Source: Henckelia pumila
Lineage: Eukaryota; Streptophyta; Magnoliopsida; Lamiales; Gesneriaceae
Reading direction: 5' to 3'
NCBI RefSeq assembly: GCF_033568475.1
Contig: NC_133122.1
Location: 15,628,763-15,692,762, forward strand
DNA: 64,000 bases
Each line of letters begins with the position of its first letter. Positions within the stretch are counted from its first letter, which is position 1. A model generated the notes under the pieces. The model did no database searches and was not told the origin of the DNA. It saw only the letters and a list, made by a program, of their open reading frames with translations. Below, piece by piece: positions 32,201-45,095 of the stretch. The translations under genes were made by a program, and so were the position numbers.

Positions 32201-34331
32201 AAAGTGCCCCTTGGAGATTGCAGAACAGATAGATGATAGATCCCATTCATCAAAATAATACAATATATTTATTGTATATCGACATTTATAAAAATTATAT
32301 CGAGATTTTGTATTGAATTTTTTATAACGAAATTTTTATATTGAATTTTTTGTATGGTAAGAATTGTCTTAGCATAGCATGACTTCTTTAATTATTAGAA
32401 CATTTCCTAACCAACAAATTTTGATTTCTCTTTTCTTTCTCAATCTTTTTTTTTTACCCTTACAAATTATTAACATCCTTTTTTATGTAGTGTAATAATT
32501 TAATTGTTCAATGAAATTGAATACCTTATTTTCATGTTCTAAGAGTCATAATTTGTTTTCCTAATGAATTTATATATGGAATTTCAAGTCTTATTAGTAA
32601 TGATTTAATGAAGGGAGCATGGTAACATGATGAACCAAAATATTACTACAATGAAATATAAGTCAAATCTCGTGTTATAGTTCACATGGACACAAAAATT
32701 TTACATAAAGAGAACACCATTACTCTCTATATATTCATTCCATTGATATCCTTTTGATATATTTTTTTTAAAATTTGTATTTTGATTGGATAGATTTGAG
32801 ATGCTGAATTTAAAAATTTATTGATTTCAATTTTTTATTTTATTTTTTTGGATAGATAAAATTGAAGTGGATTTCAAATTTATTCTATATCAAGTCACTC
32901 AGTTTTTTTTAATGACGTCGAACGTGTTTTCGTTATCTTTTTCAGTGTGCATTGAATAAACCTTCACACCTACGCAATAACCTGCAAAGTGCGCTAGCAT
33001 TAAGTCACTTAGTTTTGATTGTAGTTATGACGGATTTCAAATATATCTAAGATGATTGACATTTGAAATTCATTCATCAAATACTTTTCCAAATAAAGCT
33101 TTCTCCCAAATAAAATTCGATCAGTCCAAAAACAACAACTTTAAATAATCTTTATATGAGAATTTATTACTTATAAAAGATAAAGAGTACATATGATTCA
33201 ATGCTTATGATTATGAACTACAACTTTAATCTTGACCGTCAAGACGATGAAACACACGGTACTCTCGTAGTGTTTGTTCTTGACAACAATGTGAAGGGCA
33301 TATCTAGGAAATTGGATGGCGGAATTTAATTATAACTTTTTTTTTGAAATATAATTTAATTATAATTAGAATAGAAGAGTGAAGTAACATCGACATTCAT
33401 CCAATTTCAACTTTATCCACAAACATGTACACTTTTAAATCGAATATCAACTGCACTTTTTTGGAAATATATAAATTTGATTTTTTTAAATATATTAAAT
33501 ATTTAAATCCAATTATTTCTCCTTTAAGTTCATGGAGAGATATTATGCAGTATGCTTTTTATATGTACACTACAAAGATTTGTAGAGTCATTAGATTTTT
33601 GTTTGCAATCAAATAGCTTAGACTATTGGATTGCACTTTATCTTGCAAACCACACCAAGTGAAAAAGCCAAGATGTCGACAAATGCAAGAAAGATATCTA
33701 GTCGAGTTACCGAACTACTTGAACTAGAGTTAATTTTCAGATTATTACTTAAATTGATATTCAATGCTTAACTCTCTCATAAAATTTCACGTTTTTCACA
33801 ACATAGTAAAGACTAAAGAAGAACAACATTGTAAAGACTAGAGATTATAGTTAAATGATTGTAATGTCCATTCGCAAACTCACACGACTAATTTTATCAT
33901 AGAGTTACCCCTGAACATGCCTAATATATAAACACACAAAACTTCTGTTAGACAATTTCACGAGTAAATTTTCGTAGACGAATCTTTTATTTGGATCACA
34001 CATGAAAAAATATTATTTTTATGTCAAGAAAAATATTACTTTTTATTGTAAATATGGACAATGTTGACACGTTTCATGGATAACGATATATGATTGTCTT
34101 ACAAAAGATCTACTCATATATATAAATATGATAAAAAAAAATGTTTCCTTAAATTGAATGTAAAATGGAAGGAAGAAATGCAAATGCCCGGGTTAAACTA
34201 CTTCCTGTGATATTTGTCTTGTAAATTAAGCGTGTACGTATATCACTCAAAGTTGCGTATCCACGACCATTCTCGTTGAGATTAATCATATACTAGCAAT
34301 CAGAAGTGAAAAGACTGACATAAAAATCAAT
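32201..34331. other. AT-rich intergenic DNA
   Basis: No gene was recognised between the BTB gene promoter and the 3' end of the DExH1 gene. One dispersed-repeat copy lies at about 33945-34120. Confidence 0.55.
33945..34120. repeat. Copy of the dispersed GTGAGAC repeat
   Basis: It contains GATCACACATGAAAAAATAT, AAAAATATTACTTTTTATTG and GTTGACACGTTTCATGGATA in the same order as related copies, although the terminal GAGAC motifs have decayed. Confidence 0.5.
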
Positions 34332-37300
34332 TCATCTGTACCGCACATTTTGACTATGTAATAACTCGACTACAGCCGCAACTACGCCCTTTCCCTCGAC
34401 TACAATGTCAAAACCAGGCTCATCGATCTTCCTTCTTAGAAGTTTGTCAAGCTCACCACGCAGTTTCTGTCATTTCAAAACCATGTAAATAACTCATCAA
34501 CCTTTTCGTCGCATTACTTTATTTTACAAAGTGATTCTACAAGTTTGGTTTTAGTTGCATTAAATGTGGAACAAACACAGAGAGGATTGTTTGCAAGAAA
34601 ATGTACCCGTATCAAGTCTAACACAGTCTCCGATGCAGAAAAGTGAAGATATCCGCCAAGCATTTCAATGCCATCTCCACTATTGCTCGCATTGAGGTTC
34701 CCACCGAACATCAGTAGAGCATAATCAGATATGTTAGTAGAGTCTCGAATGTATATACTGCTGGTTTTAACCTTTTCGCTGTAAACCATGTACGGAAGAG
34801 GGAAAAGGTGAACGCCAGCGTTGACCGAACCTGGATGGATGTCCACTTTCCCAACTTCTTTTGTGTACAACGCTGTTCGCTTTCCTCTTCTTTTGCACTG
34901 CACCACATTTGGGTAGAGTCCAGCACAGAGCACCGCGCATACCATCTCCATGTCATCACCGTATTGGTTATATGCCTGCGGAGCCAGATAACAGTCTCAA
35001 GAATCACACAAGCAAATGAGTAGAGAATTTACATTTCCCAAGGAATAATTCAAGAACATTTTTGTTTATATTATCCACAATTTGGTTCGATATTGTGGAT
35101 TTCCAAGTGTGAACAACTTTTAAAGTTGTGACATACTTACTTTGGCACCACGGGATTTATCTACAAAACCAATGTCAGAGAGTAAATCCAGAAACTGATA
35201 ACTCATATCCTCCATCATTTGCATAGTTATTGGTGATAAAAAATTATCCCAACAAAATGATTTTTCCATCCTGTTGCATTTAGCATCTTTCCATCCTTCA
35301 AATGCCTTAAGAAGTGCAATGTGATCACTGTTAAGAGAAAATAACATTTCCACGCAAGTGGAGATTATGATCAATGATGTGAATGCATTTCCTCAAAGTA
35401 GGTATCAAGAACAATGTTTTTGGCATGCCATCAGATGAAAGTAGACAGGGAAGGGAAGTCTATTGGCCTAACCTACAAGAATTGCCAGCAAAGGATCTCT
35501 TAGCATCAGTAGCTTCCTCTCTCCTATTTATTGGAAAGACAAATGGGTTGCGATCCGAAAGAGCAGCAGCTATTGTTAATGCAGGATTGAGGCACTGAAA
35601 GACGGATCCCATAAGAAGCATTTTTCCGATATTTGGGTCTAGAGGCAAAGTGCTGAGATGCCGTCCTGTTAAGTGATAATTGTGTTTACTAACTTTGTAG
35701 AATAAATTTTACTCCACATTCTCAAGGACAAAATATGTACAGAACCATCGCTCACCGAGCGGTGTAAGCTCTTCTCTATCATTTAGGGCGCCAATAGTTT
35801 TGAGAAGTTCAATGGCATTTTCCACGGAGAGAGCATCAGGTGGCTGAAGTGCCTTGGACAAAAAAGTATTGATTGCTCCAAGCTGCAATCTCTTGATACG
35901 TAGGCATAACTCTTGCAGAGGTGTTCGAAGCATTTCAGGCAGTTGATACTGGGGCATAGCATCGTGGATCATTTTAGGATATAACCTATAGCAAACTCCA
36001 GGTTGTACACGACCCGCACGGCCACGTCTCTTCAATTACCCAGAATAAGACATAATACCAAATACATAATCAGATAACCAACTGCAATTCTAGTAATAAA
36101 GACTAGTCACCTGGCCACATAGGATGCACAAACATATAAAATAGGTCTTTTATATATTAATTTACCTGGTGCGCTGATGCCTTAGATATCCATGAAGGCA
36201 AAAGACAAGCCAACTTATTTAGAGCATCGTAGCTAGTCTCTTTTGCCTTTCCACAGTCAACAACATACACAACATCATCTATGGTTATACTACTCTCAGC
36301 AATGTTGGTAGATAAAATTATCTTTCTGTAAAACATAAGCAAAGGAATATAAATCAAAAGGTTGCATTTTAAAGATGGATGTGGTTTAAGGTAAATAAAA
36401 TAAAATTGCTAATTACAGATGCATGGGTGACTTAAAAAATATAGACATGGATTCAAATACTCAGAAGAATCAAGGTAGCTAAAGCTGCAAGGTCATACTA
36501 AAAGTACAGACATGATTTCGACTATTCAGAAATGTTATTTGCTGGGATGAACCAACAGTATATTGACCATTACGAAGACCAGCAATCAGCTAATCGAAAA
36601 CAAAGAGGACATATTTACCAAGTAATCAATTGTAATAGCGTGCATTCACGATGACAAGAAAAATAGGAGGATGGAAAATTTGAAACATTGGCAGTATAAT
36701 AATTTCACGAACCATGTAAATATGTTTCCACCAGAAAGTTAAAAAGAAAAACAAGAAGATGGAGCACTGCATATAGATGAAAACGAGCCTTGTAATTTAG
36801 CCGAAAAGAAATCAGATACAACTTATTTTGTTAACCATGCCGTAGGAAATGAAGAGTTGACTTTGCCATTCGCACATCTTTCTGGATAAAACAGAAAATA
36901 AGAACATCTGGAATATACAAATTACACATTTTTCTCACCTAACATTAGGCGGGGGGCAATCGAAAATTTCCCGCTGATTGATAGTAGGCATTGAACCATG
37001 AAGAGGAAGTAGCAAAAACTTATTTCGATCTCCAAGAAAATTGCTTGTTTTGACTTTATCAAGGAGATTTGAAATTTCGTCCCAACCACTAAGGAAAACA
37101 AGAATGGCTCCGTCACCTTCATTGCGACAAATGTGTTCAATAGTTGCTTTCACCTAAAAATATAGATAAAATTAGTTTTCTGCGAGCCTGTTTGACATGG
37201 AACTTAATCTGAAAAACATGTAGCCAAACAATATATTTTGAGAACACTGCCAAGCGCCCACCAAATTCAGAAAAAAAAACCTCCAACGTGATGCATTATG

Positions 37301-40300
37301 AACCAAACACCAATAATCGAGAGAATGACAAAAATGGGTTTGAAACAGAAACAAGGTCACATATCACAAAATAGACAATAATATGACAACAAATTCAGAG
37401 TCAATCCAACAAAAGCATAATGAGTCGTACGTCAAATGAATTAATTTATGGAGGCCAAATTCAAAAGTGAATGCGAACGCATAAATGGGCCTAAATAAAT
37501 ATTAAAAAAGACCCACAAGCTACAACATTGAAAAATTTTAACCATGCCAAGATAAAAAGGGTGGCATGCATTATTGAAAAAGAACGGAGTATAGCTACCT
37601 ATGTCAAAACCAACACGTGGTGATATTTTTCTATCCATAATTTCGAACAATACGTTTCTTGAGCAAGGGAAATATGTATTGTTGAACAAAAATAGAATAT
37701 AGATGCTCATGTCAAAATTAAACAGTGTCCAAACCAGCATATATGTGAAAACCGGGATGTGGTGATATTTTAAGGAGGTTTCATAATTTTTGAAATACTT
37801 TTTCTTGGATTCCGAAATATTGTCTGGAACCGTGATCAGAGCAATGCTTCTGCATTATTTATTAACCGAAACAAAGAGCAAAATAATCAAAAGAAAAATA
37901 CTAAAATTACATACAGCCTGAATTGAATCTATTGTAGTGACGTCTTTAATTTTAACCATGAAACTGAAAGGATACATACGAGATCTAAATCCAGCTGAGA
38001 ACCAGACCACGCTGCAAGAGATTTCCTGGTGCTTGTGCTGTATCCTTTGTAGTTGGAATCGATGTCCACGTCCTGAAGAGAGAGGATGTGATGAGTATGA
38101 GGTAGGATTTAAAAACTGCACATTACATTGAAATGCGACGCAATAATGGATAGCTATACAGTCACATGCAATGTTACAGCGAATTGGGTGTAACATTGGC
38201 ACACACATTTTCAGCATTGGACACGTGTAATTCCAAGTTACATGATAGGAAGGCGTAAAAAGAAGTACTCGGATAGACCAATGAAAATCACATTTTACTA
38301 AATTTAAGGATATGCTAGATAAAATCAATGATGGAACAAGAATTAATAACACAGCATATCAAGTAATTCACGCAAAAATACTCTTCTCATTATTCCAGAA
38401 ATGGCACCCTTTACAGCTTTACTCTTGTAGCTTTAGGTTGCAGAGATGAAGGATGAAGATTCATTCTATTTTTTACATGTAAGAAAAGATCACCAGATGG
38501 TTGAAGGTGATTTCTCAAGGTTTAACCAAGAATGGTAATTATTAAACAAGACCGTACGAGAGTAGTCATGCAACAAACACAACAAAAAAATAATTAAACA
38601 AGACTAAGCATGATAAAGCAAACCTCAAATAATTCTGTCAAAGGATCCTTTTTAGAGCCTTGTGACTCCCGATTTCTTCTTGAATTTCCTGGAAAATTGT
38701 CGAGCTCTGTTTTGATACAGTAGCATGTTTTCTCCAACACATCTTCTAAATAAAACTCTGTCACAGGAAAGGTCAACCCCTTCAAAAGAATCATTCATGG
38801 AAACTGTATGAGAGATAAAACATCCTCAAGAAAACATTGAGACGTGCCGAGAGGAATTATATTTTATGCCATACAGGGATATGAATTGTGGGTGCATTTC
38901 CAAAGTATCCGGAAAATAAGTCGGCATTGATGGTGGCACTCATCAAGATAACACGGAGGTCAGAACGACGAGGAAGAACATCACGCAATATTATTAACAA
39001 GAAGTCCTCATTCATGCCTCTTTCATGAATTTCGTCCACCAGCAAATGAGTAATTCCTGTTAAAGTAGGGTCCTCGACCTGTCATCCAGAAAAAAAGATG
39101 AAATCATATTCCTGATTTTCACAAGAAAAATAAAATATCTGGTGTAGCTTGCACAAGACAGTTTCTAATCTTGACAAGAAAAACATCATTTTGAAAATTA
39201 GTCATTTTGTAAGGCATCTGAATCCAACTAAGATTTCATTCACTGAGATGCCAAAATATGAAATTGCACTTATTGTCAAAAAGGCAACCCAATATTTGAA
39301 TGATTATTTCCAATATTTTCGTAAACAAACTAGAAGCATCAACAAGAAACACCAAAGAAAATCACAATACCAGCCGCCGAAGTAATACTCCAGTGGTGCA
39401 AAATAGCAATCTTGTTTCATCAGAACGCTTTGATTCAAGACGAATTTGATAACCTACAGTTTCACCAAGCTTTTCTCCCCTTTCCGATGATACTCGTGCT
39501 GCAACTGATATTGCAGATATTCTACGAGGTTGAGTGCATATTATGCAACAATTACCACCGCGTAGAGATGATATTTCCTCTTCCAGGATAAACTGAGGAA
39601 GCTGGGTGGTTTTCCCACATCCAGTCTCTCCTGAAACTACCAGCACCTATGTTCAAAATAAAACAAATGAAAAGTTGGCTGTTTGCTGCATAATTTTTAA
39701 AATTTGAACCACCAGAGTCTACTAATGAAAATTGCCATAAAAATATAAACAATAAAAAAGCCATTTGTTAATGCTGTTGATAAGGTAGATCAAGATCAGA
39801 AGTCGTCCATCATCTCAAAAACCAAATTTAAGAGTATTGTAATAATGATAACAAAAAACCAAAAAAAATTGTTTGCTTGATAATCCACAAAAGAAAATTT
39901 CTCTAGAAGAAGAGGAGGTAGGAATCAAGAAAACTCCACTTTGGCAGGCTTGCTCCTGATTAACTGTTGGACCCTTTGCCCACTTAGAAGTGGATTCAAA
40001 CCGCTCCAAGAAAGTCTTTCACCATGTTCAATCCTAAAGATTGAAGATAGAAGCCTGCTCTTGTGGCATTCCCATCGGAAGTTCTTTATTAACCCAACCC
40101 TTAGAATTTAGCCTCACGTCAGGATACCAAGCACCCATATTAATCAGTTATCTACAAGGTAGCTCTTGGCATTGCGACCCCTTAGGCGTTATAATAGAGG
40201 AATAACAAATCATCATCAATTTCAATCCAACCCAAACCATTCTACATCCATAGATTTGAAGTGACGTTTGTGACCCCTAAAAATGAGCTATTCACCAATC

Positions 40301-42672
40301 CCTCTTGAACAAATTTTTGACTTTCAAGCTGCACCAACGTTTGATATATTCAGTTCTGATGCTACTGTTTGCATTGCTCAATCCCTCTAGAATAGTTTTT
40401 GACTTTCAAGTTTCACCAGCATAAGATATATTGGGTCCTACTACTACTATTTGCAAAAGCTCATCCAAGAAGAAACTTCATCTCCCATCTATCCAGGCTA
40501 CTATTTGCATGACTCACCCAGAATAACTCTCCCCTCTCCCAACTATACATGCCTACCCAAGCAATTTATTTTTTAAAAAAATTTAAATAAGTTGTAAAGC
40601 TATTATCTTCACACTAATCCACCCTAGAAATAACAATCACAAAAAATCTACCAATGCTGCAATCTCATGCAGCTAAGTGCAGTACAACCTCTTCAACCAG
40701 CAATCTTTTTCTAAAACACCACTGCCATCATAATTCACTCCTTGTAACCTTTTGGTACATGATTGTGGGGAGATGACTGCATGGTTTCACTTATATAATT
40801 CCTCACCCCCTTCCCGCGTATAAATGCCGAGAAATGCTATGCTAAGAAGATATGAAGGATGATGGCAAAAGAAAATTGTACCTGTGCTGCCGCAACAGCT
40901 TTCAAGAATTCTGATTTCATTTTGAATGCTGGTAGCTTTTCTCTAAAGGCTAACATTGCCTTCACAATATCACGTTCCTGAAAGTCAATCAATCAGGATT
41001 CACATTATTAAGAAGGCAAACCTATAAAATTCAATGCATCATGTGTATACCCTCATCTTTTCCTGTTTCTGTTTTAGTTGTATATTAAGTTCATTCAAGC
41101 CAGTCTCAATCTCCAACATGGGTGCTTGTCCCCCAATTTCAACTGTTTTGGATAGTACAGTGGCAGTATCAGCAGACGTAGAAGCATTAATTCCCACAGA
41201 TGTAGTCCCTTTAGAAGTATTCAATAAATTTCCAACTCTTGTCTCAGTCTCCATGGACATATTGATCTGAAATGATAGATTCCATAAGTAACACAATCAA
41301 ACTACACGCTGAAATTGTTTCCTCCAATGGCAAGTTGGCAACACATACCTCTTTCTTGTTGGAGCCATGCCGTTCATCAAGATCTGCACGATAATTTGGC
41401 AATGGTACTTTGCTCACAACAAGTGCCTTCCCTTTACCATACACACAACTTCCTTTCCACAAAATAAGACCATAGTGTTATGCAGAGTTAAATATCACTA
41501 CTTTCTATACAATGAAATGAAAAAAAAAAATCCTCAAAGAACAAAGGAACATGAATGAGGAATAAAGTAACAGAGTCATCAGTCATATGATGCATGTCCA
41601 CAAAAAATCAACCACCATATAACACTGTTAATGATTTCCTAGTAAGAGAAAGATCATGCCGTAGACAAAAGTTTGGCCACAAAAAAGGTTCATAAAAAAG
41701 ATGACATTTGTCACCTCTAAGAAATAGCGCAATAAATAACCTGAAGTTACTATGAAGATCGTATAATTCACTTTAAAATACATTATCATTAAAATATATA
41801 ATCTAAATTTAAATATGCTTACACATGCACGCGTAAATTTCCGCGGATTTTAAGGAGTTGAATCCTAATCCGACTCGAGCCGATTGGATAATCAAAATTT
41901 TAAAAGGGATCTTTCTGAAGCACATAACAACGAAAGTAGATGGATAAAAAACGTAATTTTCATCAAAACAATCATGAGACCACTTTTCTTTGACAAAACA
42001 ACTTACAAGTAAAAACCTAATTGATAAGCCATATCACCCAGGATTTGCTGATCATCTCTACTGAAGTTCCTCCTAATTACCATCTCTTGCTCTCCTCCCT
42101 TCTTCATCTGTTCCAACTTTCCCCACCATTCATTCTGGTCCATCACCTCCATCTAGAGGCACGTAAAGACAAACATCATCTAAACTTAAGCCAAATGATG
42201 ATAGAATAAATTCCAACTGACATACAAGATATTTTAATAGAACGGGTAAAGGAAATTCATTTTGTGGTTTCAGAGATAAAGATCACCAAGTCCTGATCGA
42301 AGATTACTTCTTTGCTTTAGAAAGAAATGATGCAATTGCAATTCAAGAGTCAAAACTAAAACCTTGATGCATCAAAATACAATCAGCTGTTATTTACTTC
42401 TAGTTAGCCCTCTAAACCAGATCTTCGGATTAAAAGCATTCAACCATTCTCGAAGCCATATATCCACAACTCCACATCGAGTAAAAAAACTGAAAGAATA
42501 CCTCCTCCGCTTTCTGACGGAGACGCTCAGCTCTCCAGGCAGGGTCCCACCATCGCTGCTCCCCACCACCTCCGCGACCCACACCTCTGCCGCCGCTTCC
42601 GCCACCTCTCCGTCCAGCACGGCCTCCACTGCCGCCACGACGGCCTCCTTGGAAGTTTGGACGGTGAGACAT
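34332..42672 (-). CDS. DExH1: DExH-box RNA helicase, DExH1 type (DHX36-like)
   Basis: ATP-dependent RNA helicase of the DEAH/RHA group, 996 aa in 16 coding exons. In transcript order they are 42672-42502, 42152-42007, 41448-41349, 41266-41051, 40977-40882, 39646-39371, 39078-38875, 38779-38624, 38072-37980, 37153-36939, 36325-36166, 36029-35756, 35665-35473, 35327-35141, 34975-34607 and 34466-34332. All junctions are GT-AG and keep frame. A Gly/Arg-rich N-terminus (residues 9-37) suits RNA binding. Motifs: I GETGCGKT (249-256), II DEIH (350-353), III SAT (382-384), [24 protein letters not shown] (563-573), VI QRRGRAGR (611-618). HA2/ratchet and OB-fold regions follow. Length and N-terminus fit Arabidopsis DExH1 (At2g35920, recalled). 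Closest metazoan relative is DHX36; the RNA target is not deducible. Confidence 0.95.
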
Positions 42673-43115
42673 GGCAGCTAAAGTTGAGATCCGAGTAATA
42701 TTTGCTTCCAAAAAGTTCCGGCAACCAATCACTTTCGCCGAGACGGGAAATGAGAGAGGGCTACGTATCTGAAGAAGGCATAAAGCACAGCAACCGCCCA
42801 GGGAGTTGGGAAGAAGACGGGGCGACATTAATTAGCTGCAATGGCCCACTACGCGCAGCAATTTTATTGAGCCCGCTCAATAGTTGGTTGACCCATTAAT
42901 GTTGGGCCTATATACCGCCGACGAACGCAATGCCCGGTTTTGGGCCTCTCACAATGTTTGGGCCTTAGGTGTTTTGACCCGTCAAGAATGGAATAGCGAA
43001 GAAGAAGGAGAGATATTAATGAGCATCAATGGCCCACCACGCGCAACATATTTATTGAGCCCGATCAATAGTTGGGCTTTAAGGTTAAGTGAGATGATAT
43101 CTTGCATTGCCTCAA

Positions 43116-43612
43116 TAGGGATATAAATCGTGTCTCGCCTCGTTAAAAGCTCGTTCGGGCTCGTTTAATAAGGCTCGTTAAGGCAAACGAACCAAACTCG
43201 AGCTTTACAATATTCGGCTCGTTAGCTCGTGAACATGCTCGTTAACAGGCTGTTAACAAGCTCGTAAGTCATCTTTTAGACGAAAAAATAATAGTATTGA
43301 TATTTAATTTATAAATTTACACTTTACTTATGAAAAATATTGAAAAATCTATAAAAATTAATTTAATAGAATAAAATTACAAATTTTAATAATAATATTA
43401 TATTTTTTTCAAATATATAATTTAGTTTTTAATTAATTTAATGAATATTTAAATTTATATTTTAAATATATTAAGCTCGTTTAGGCTCTATAAAAGCTCG
43501 AATAAGCTCGTGAGCCATGAATATATTCGTCAAATAAGCTCGGGCTCGGCTCGTTTATAAATGAACCAAGCTTGAACATTCAAAAGCTCGGCTCGTCTCG
43601 TTTACATCCCTA
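43116..43612. mobile_element. hAT-like MITE (497 bp) rich in GAGCTCG motifs
   Basis: The ends are TAGGGATATAAATCG on the left and, complemented, TAGGGATGTAAACGAG on the right. Inner sequence near both ends is full of GGCTCG/CGAGCC motifs in inverse orientation. The 6-bp repeat CCTCAA flanks both ends (43110-43115 and 43613-43618), possibly 8 bp if the TA is shared. There is no transposase. TAGGGATGTAAACGAGCCGAGC ends are common on plant hAT-type MITEs. Confidence 0.65.
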
Positions 43613-43803
43613 CCTCAATACACATTTAAAGATTGAAATTTATCAATATATGTGATTCTACTATTTTTCACTTGACCGCACAAATATTGATAAATCTTCA
43701 CTCTTAAATACATCTTTAGGGTAATGTCTATAAAAGTAGGATGAAATTATCTGGCTTTTAAGCCCATATTATGTTGACCATAAATATAGGGAGTATACAC
43801 AGC

Positions 43804-44645
43804 TAGGGGTGTTCATATTTCGGATAAAACCGAAAAAATCGGAAATCCAAACCGAAAAAATCAAAACCGAACCGAACCAAAAACCGTATTTTGTAATTCG
43901 GATATAAATATTAAAACCAAAATTTATTTGGTTCGATTTTGGATTATATATGTCAAAACTGAACCGACCGAAAAAACCAAAATTGAATTAAATTAATAAT
44001 TTTATTTATATTTTATATTTATATTATATATGTTATGAGATGATATTTAAGTGAATGAATAATCATTTTGAATAATTTTTAGATGATTGTTGTTTATTTA
44101 TTCATTGTTGTTGTTTATGTAATTTATAGTTGATTAATTGAATGTTGTTTATGTAATTTAATTTTTAGTTAATTGTTGTTTATGTAAGTCATTTAAAATT
44201 TATTTTTAAAGTTTTTACTAAGAAATCATGTAAAAAAAACATATTATATTTTATAATGTATTTATATTATTAATTTTAATAATTATATCAAAATTGGAAT
44301 AACCATGTCAAAATTTGTTTTGTTTTTTTAAAAATATTATAAGGCTGTGGTTGGATGTTTTTCCTTATTTTTTTTTTTGTTTTTTCACTATATTACTATA
44401 ACTTTAAGTTGTGTGTTGGGGTATTTACATTACACATGTTGGATGAAATTTATGTTTCTTTTATTGTGTTATGTATTATTAATGATCAAACCGACCAAAC
44501 CGAACCGTATAAACATGTCCATTATAATACAAAAACCGAACCGAGCCGAAGTAGAACGGTTTAACTTCGGATTATATTTTTTATAAACCGAAAATTGAAT
44601 TAAAATTATACAAATTAAAACTAAACCGACCGATGAACACCGCTA
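43804..44645. mobile_element. hAT-type non-autonomous element (842 bp)
   Basis: A perfect 8-bp target duplication TACACAGC flanks it (43796-43803 and 44646-44653). The termini are TAGGGGTGTTCAT and, complemented, TAGCGGTGTTCAT (12 of 13 match). Both arms hold ACCGAACCGAACC/ACCGACCAAACCGAACC-like repeats. The interior is AT-rich, and small open frames near 44350-44580 are not transposase. Target length and termini support hAT. Confidence 0.82.
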
Positions 44646-45095
44646 TACACAGCCGAGGAACGAATTGCCCGGTTTTGGGGATTAACAATATTTGGGCCTT
44701 GGGTGTTTTGCGCCGTCAATAATGGAGTGGAAGAAGACGGGGCGACATTAATTAGCTGCAATGTCGCGCTATAACACGCAACGTATTGATTGAGCCCGCT
44801 CAGTAGTTGAGCTTTTAGCCCAAGTTAGTTGACCCATTAATGTTGGGCCTATCATAGTCTACGAACGCAGTACCCAGTTTTTGGGTCTCGAACGATTGTT
44901 GCGACTTAGGTGTTTTGACCCATCAATGGGCTCGTGAGAAGCCCACAAAAGGCCGTCTCCTCGTCTTCGTCTTCGTTTCTCCATTCTCACAATTTTTCTT
45001 CTGCAACCAAAATTTGAAGACATATCAAAATCTTCCGCTGTTGGTTCCATTTGAAAGACACCGGGCACCTGTAACTCGGGTCGGATCCTGGGAGG

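Larger units (their letters stand above)
42811..44928 (+). repeat. Triplicated segment, about 190 bp per unit
   Basis: Three units share AAGAAGACGGGGCGACATTA-like starts, a central TATTGAGCCCGCTCAATAGT-like block, TTGACCCATTAATGTTGGGC and a GGTGTTTTGACCCGTCAA-like end. Unit A is 42811-42991 and unit C is 44731-44928. Unit B starts at about 42998 and ends at about 44712, split by two inverted-repeat elements plus about 150 bp of other sequence. A and C are intact, with C more diverged in its middle. Confidence 0.75.
42673..45095. promoter_or_regulatory. Shared 5' region of divergent DExH1 and TRAPPC8
   Basis: The two genes are transcribed away from each other, with start codons 2.4 kb apart. 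The region is full of TGGGCC/GGCCCA motifs (for example near 42841, 42905, 42950, 43028, 43072, 44692 and 44845), which resemble site II elements of housekeeping promoters. Without the two transposon insertions it would be about 1.1 kb. Transcription starts cannot be placed from sequence alone. Confidence 0.55.

Noticed and set aside
42390-42638. Open frames overlapping the first DExH1 exon
   Set aside because: These are Gly/Ala-rich frame shadows of the G+C-rich first exon, whose real frame encodes the RGG-like N-terminus and joins in frame with exon 2.
44347-44586. Hydrophobic small ORFs within the 842-bp hAT element
   Set aside because: AT-rich Phe/Tyr/Ile composition and no transposase motifs; they are part of the element interior.
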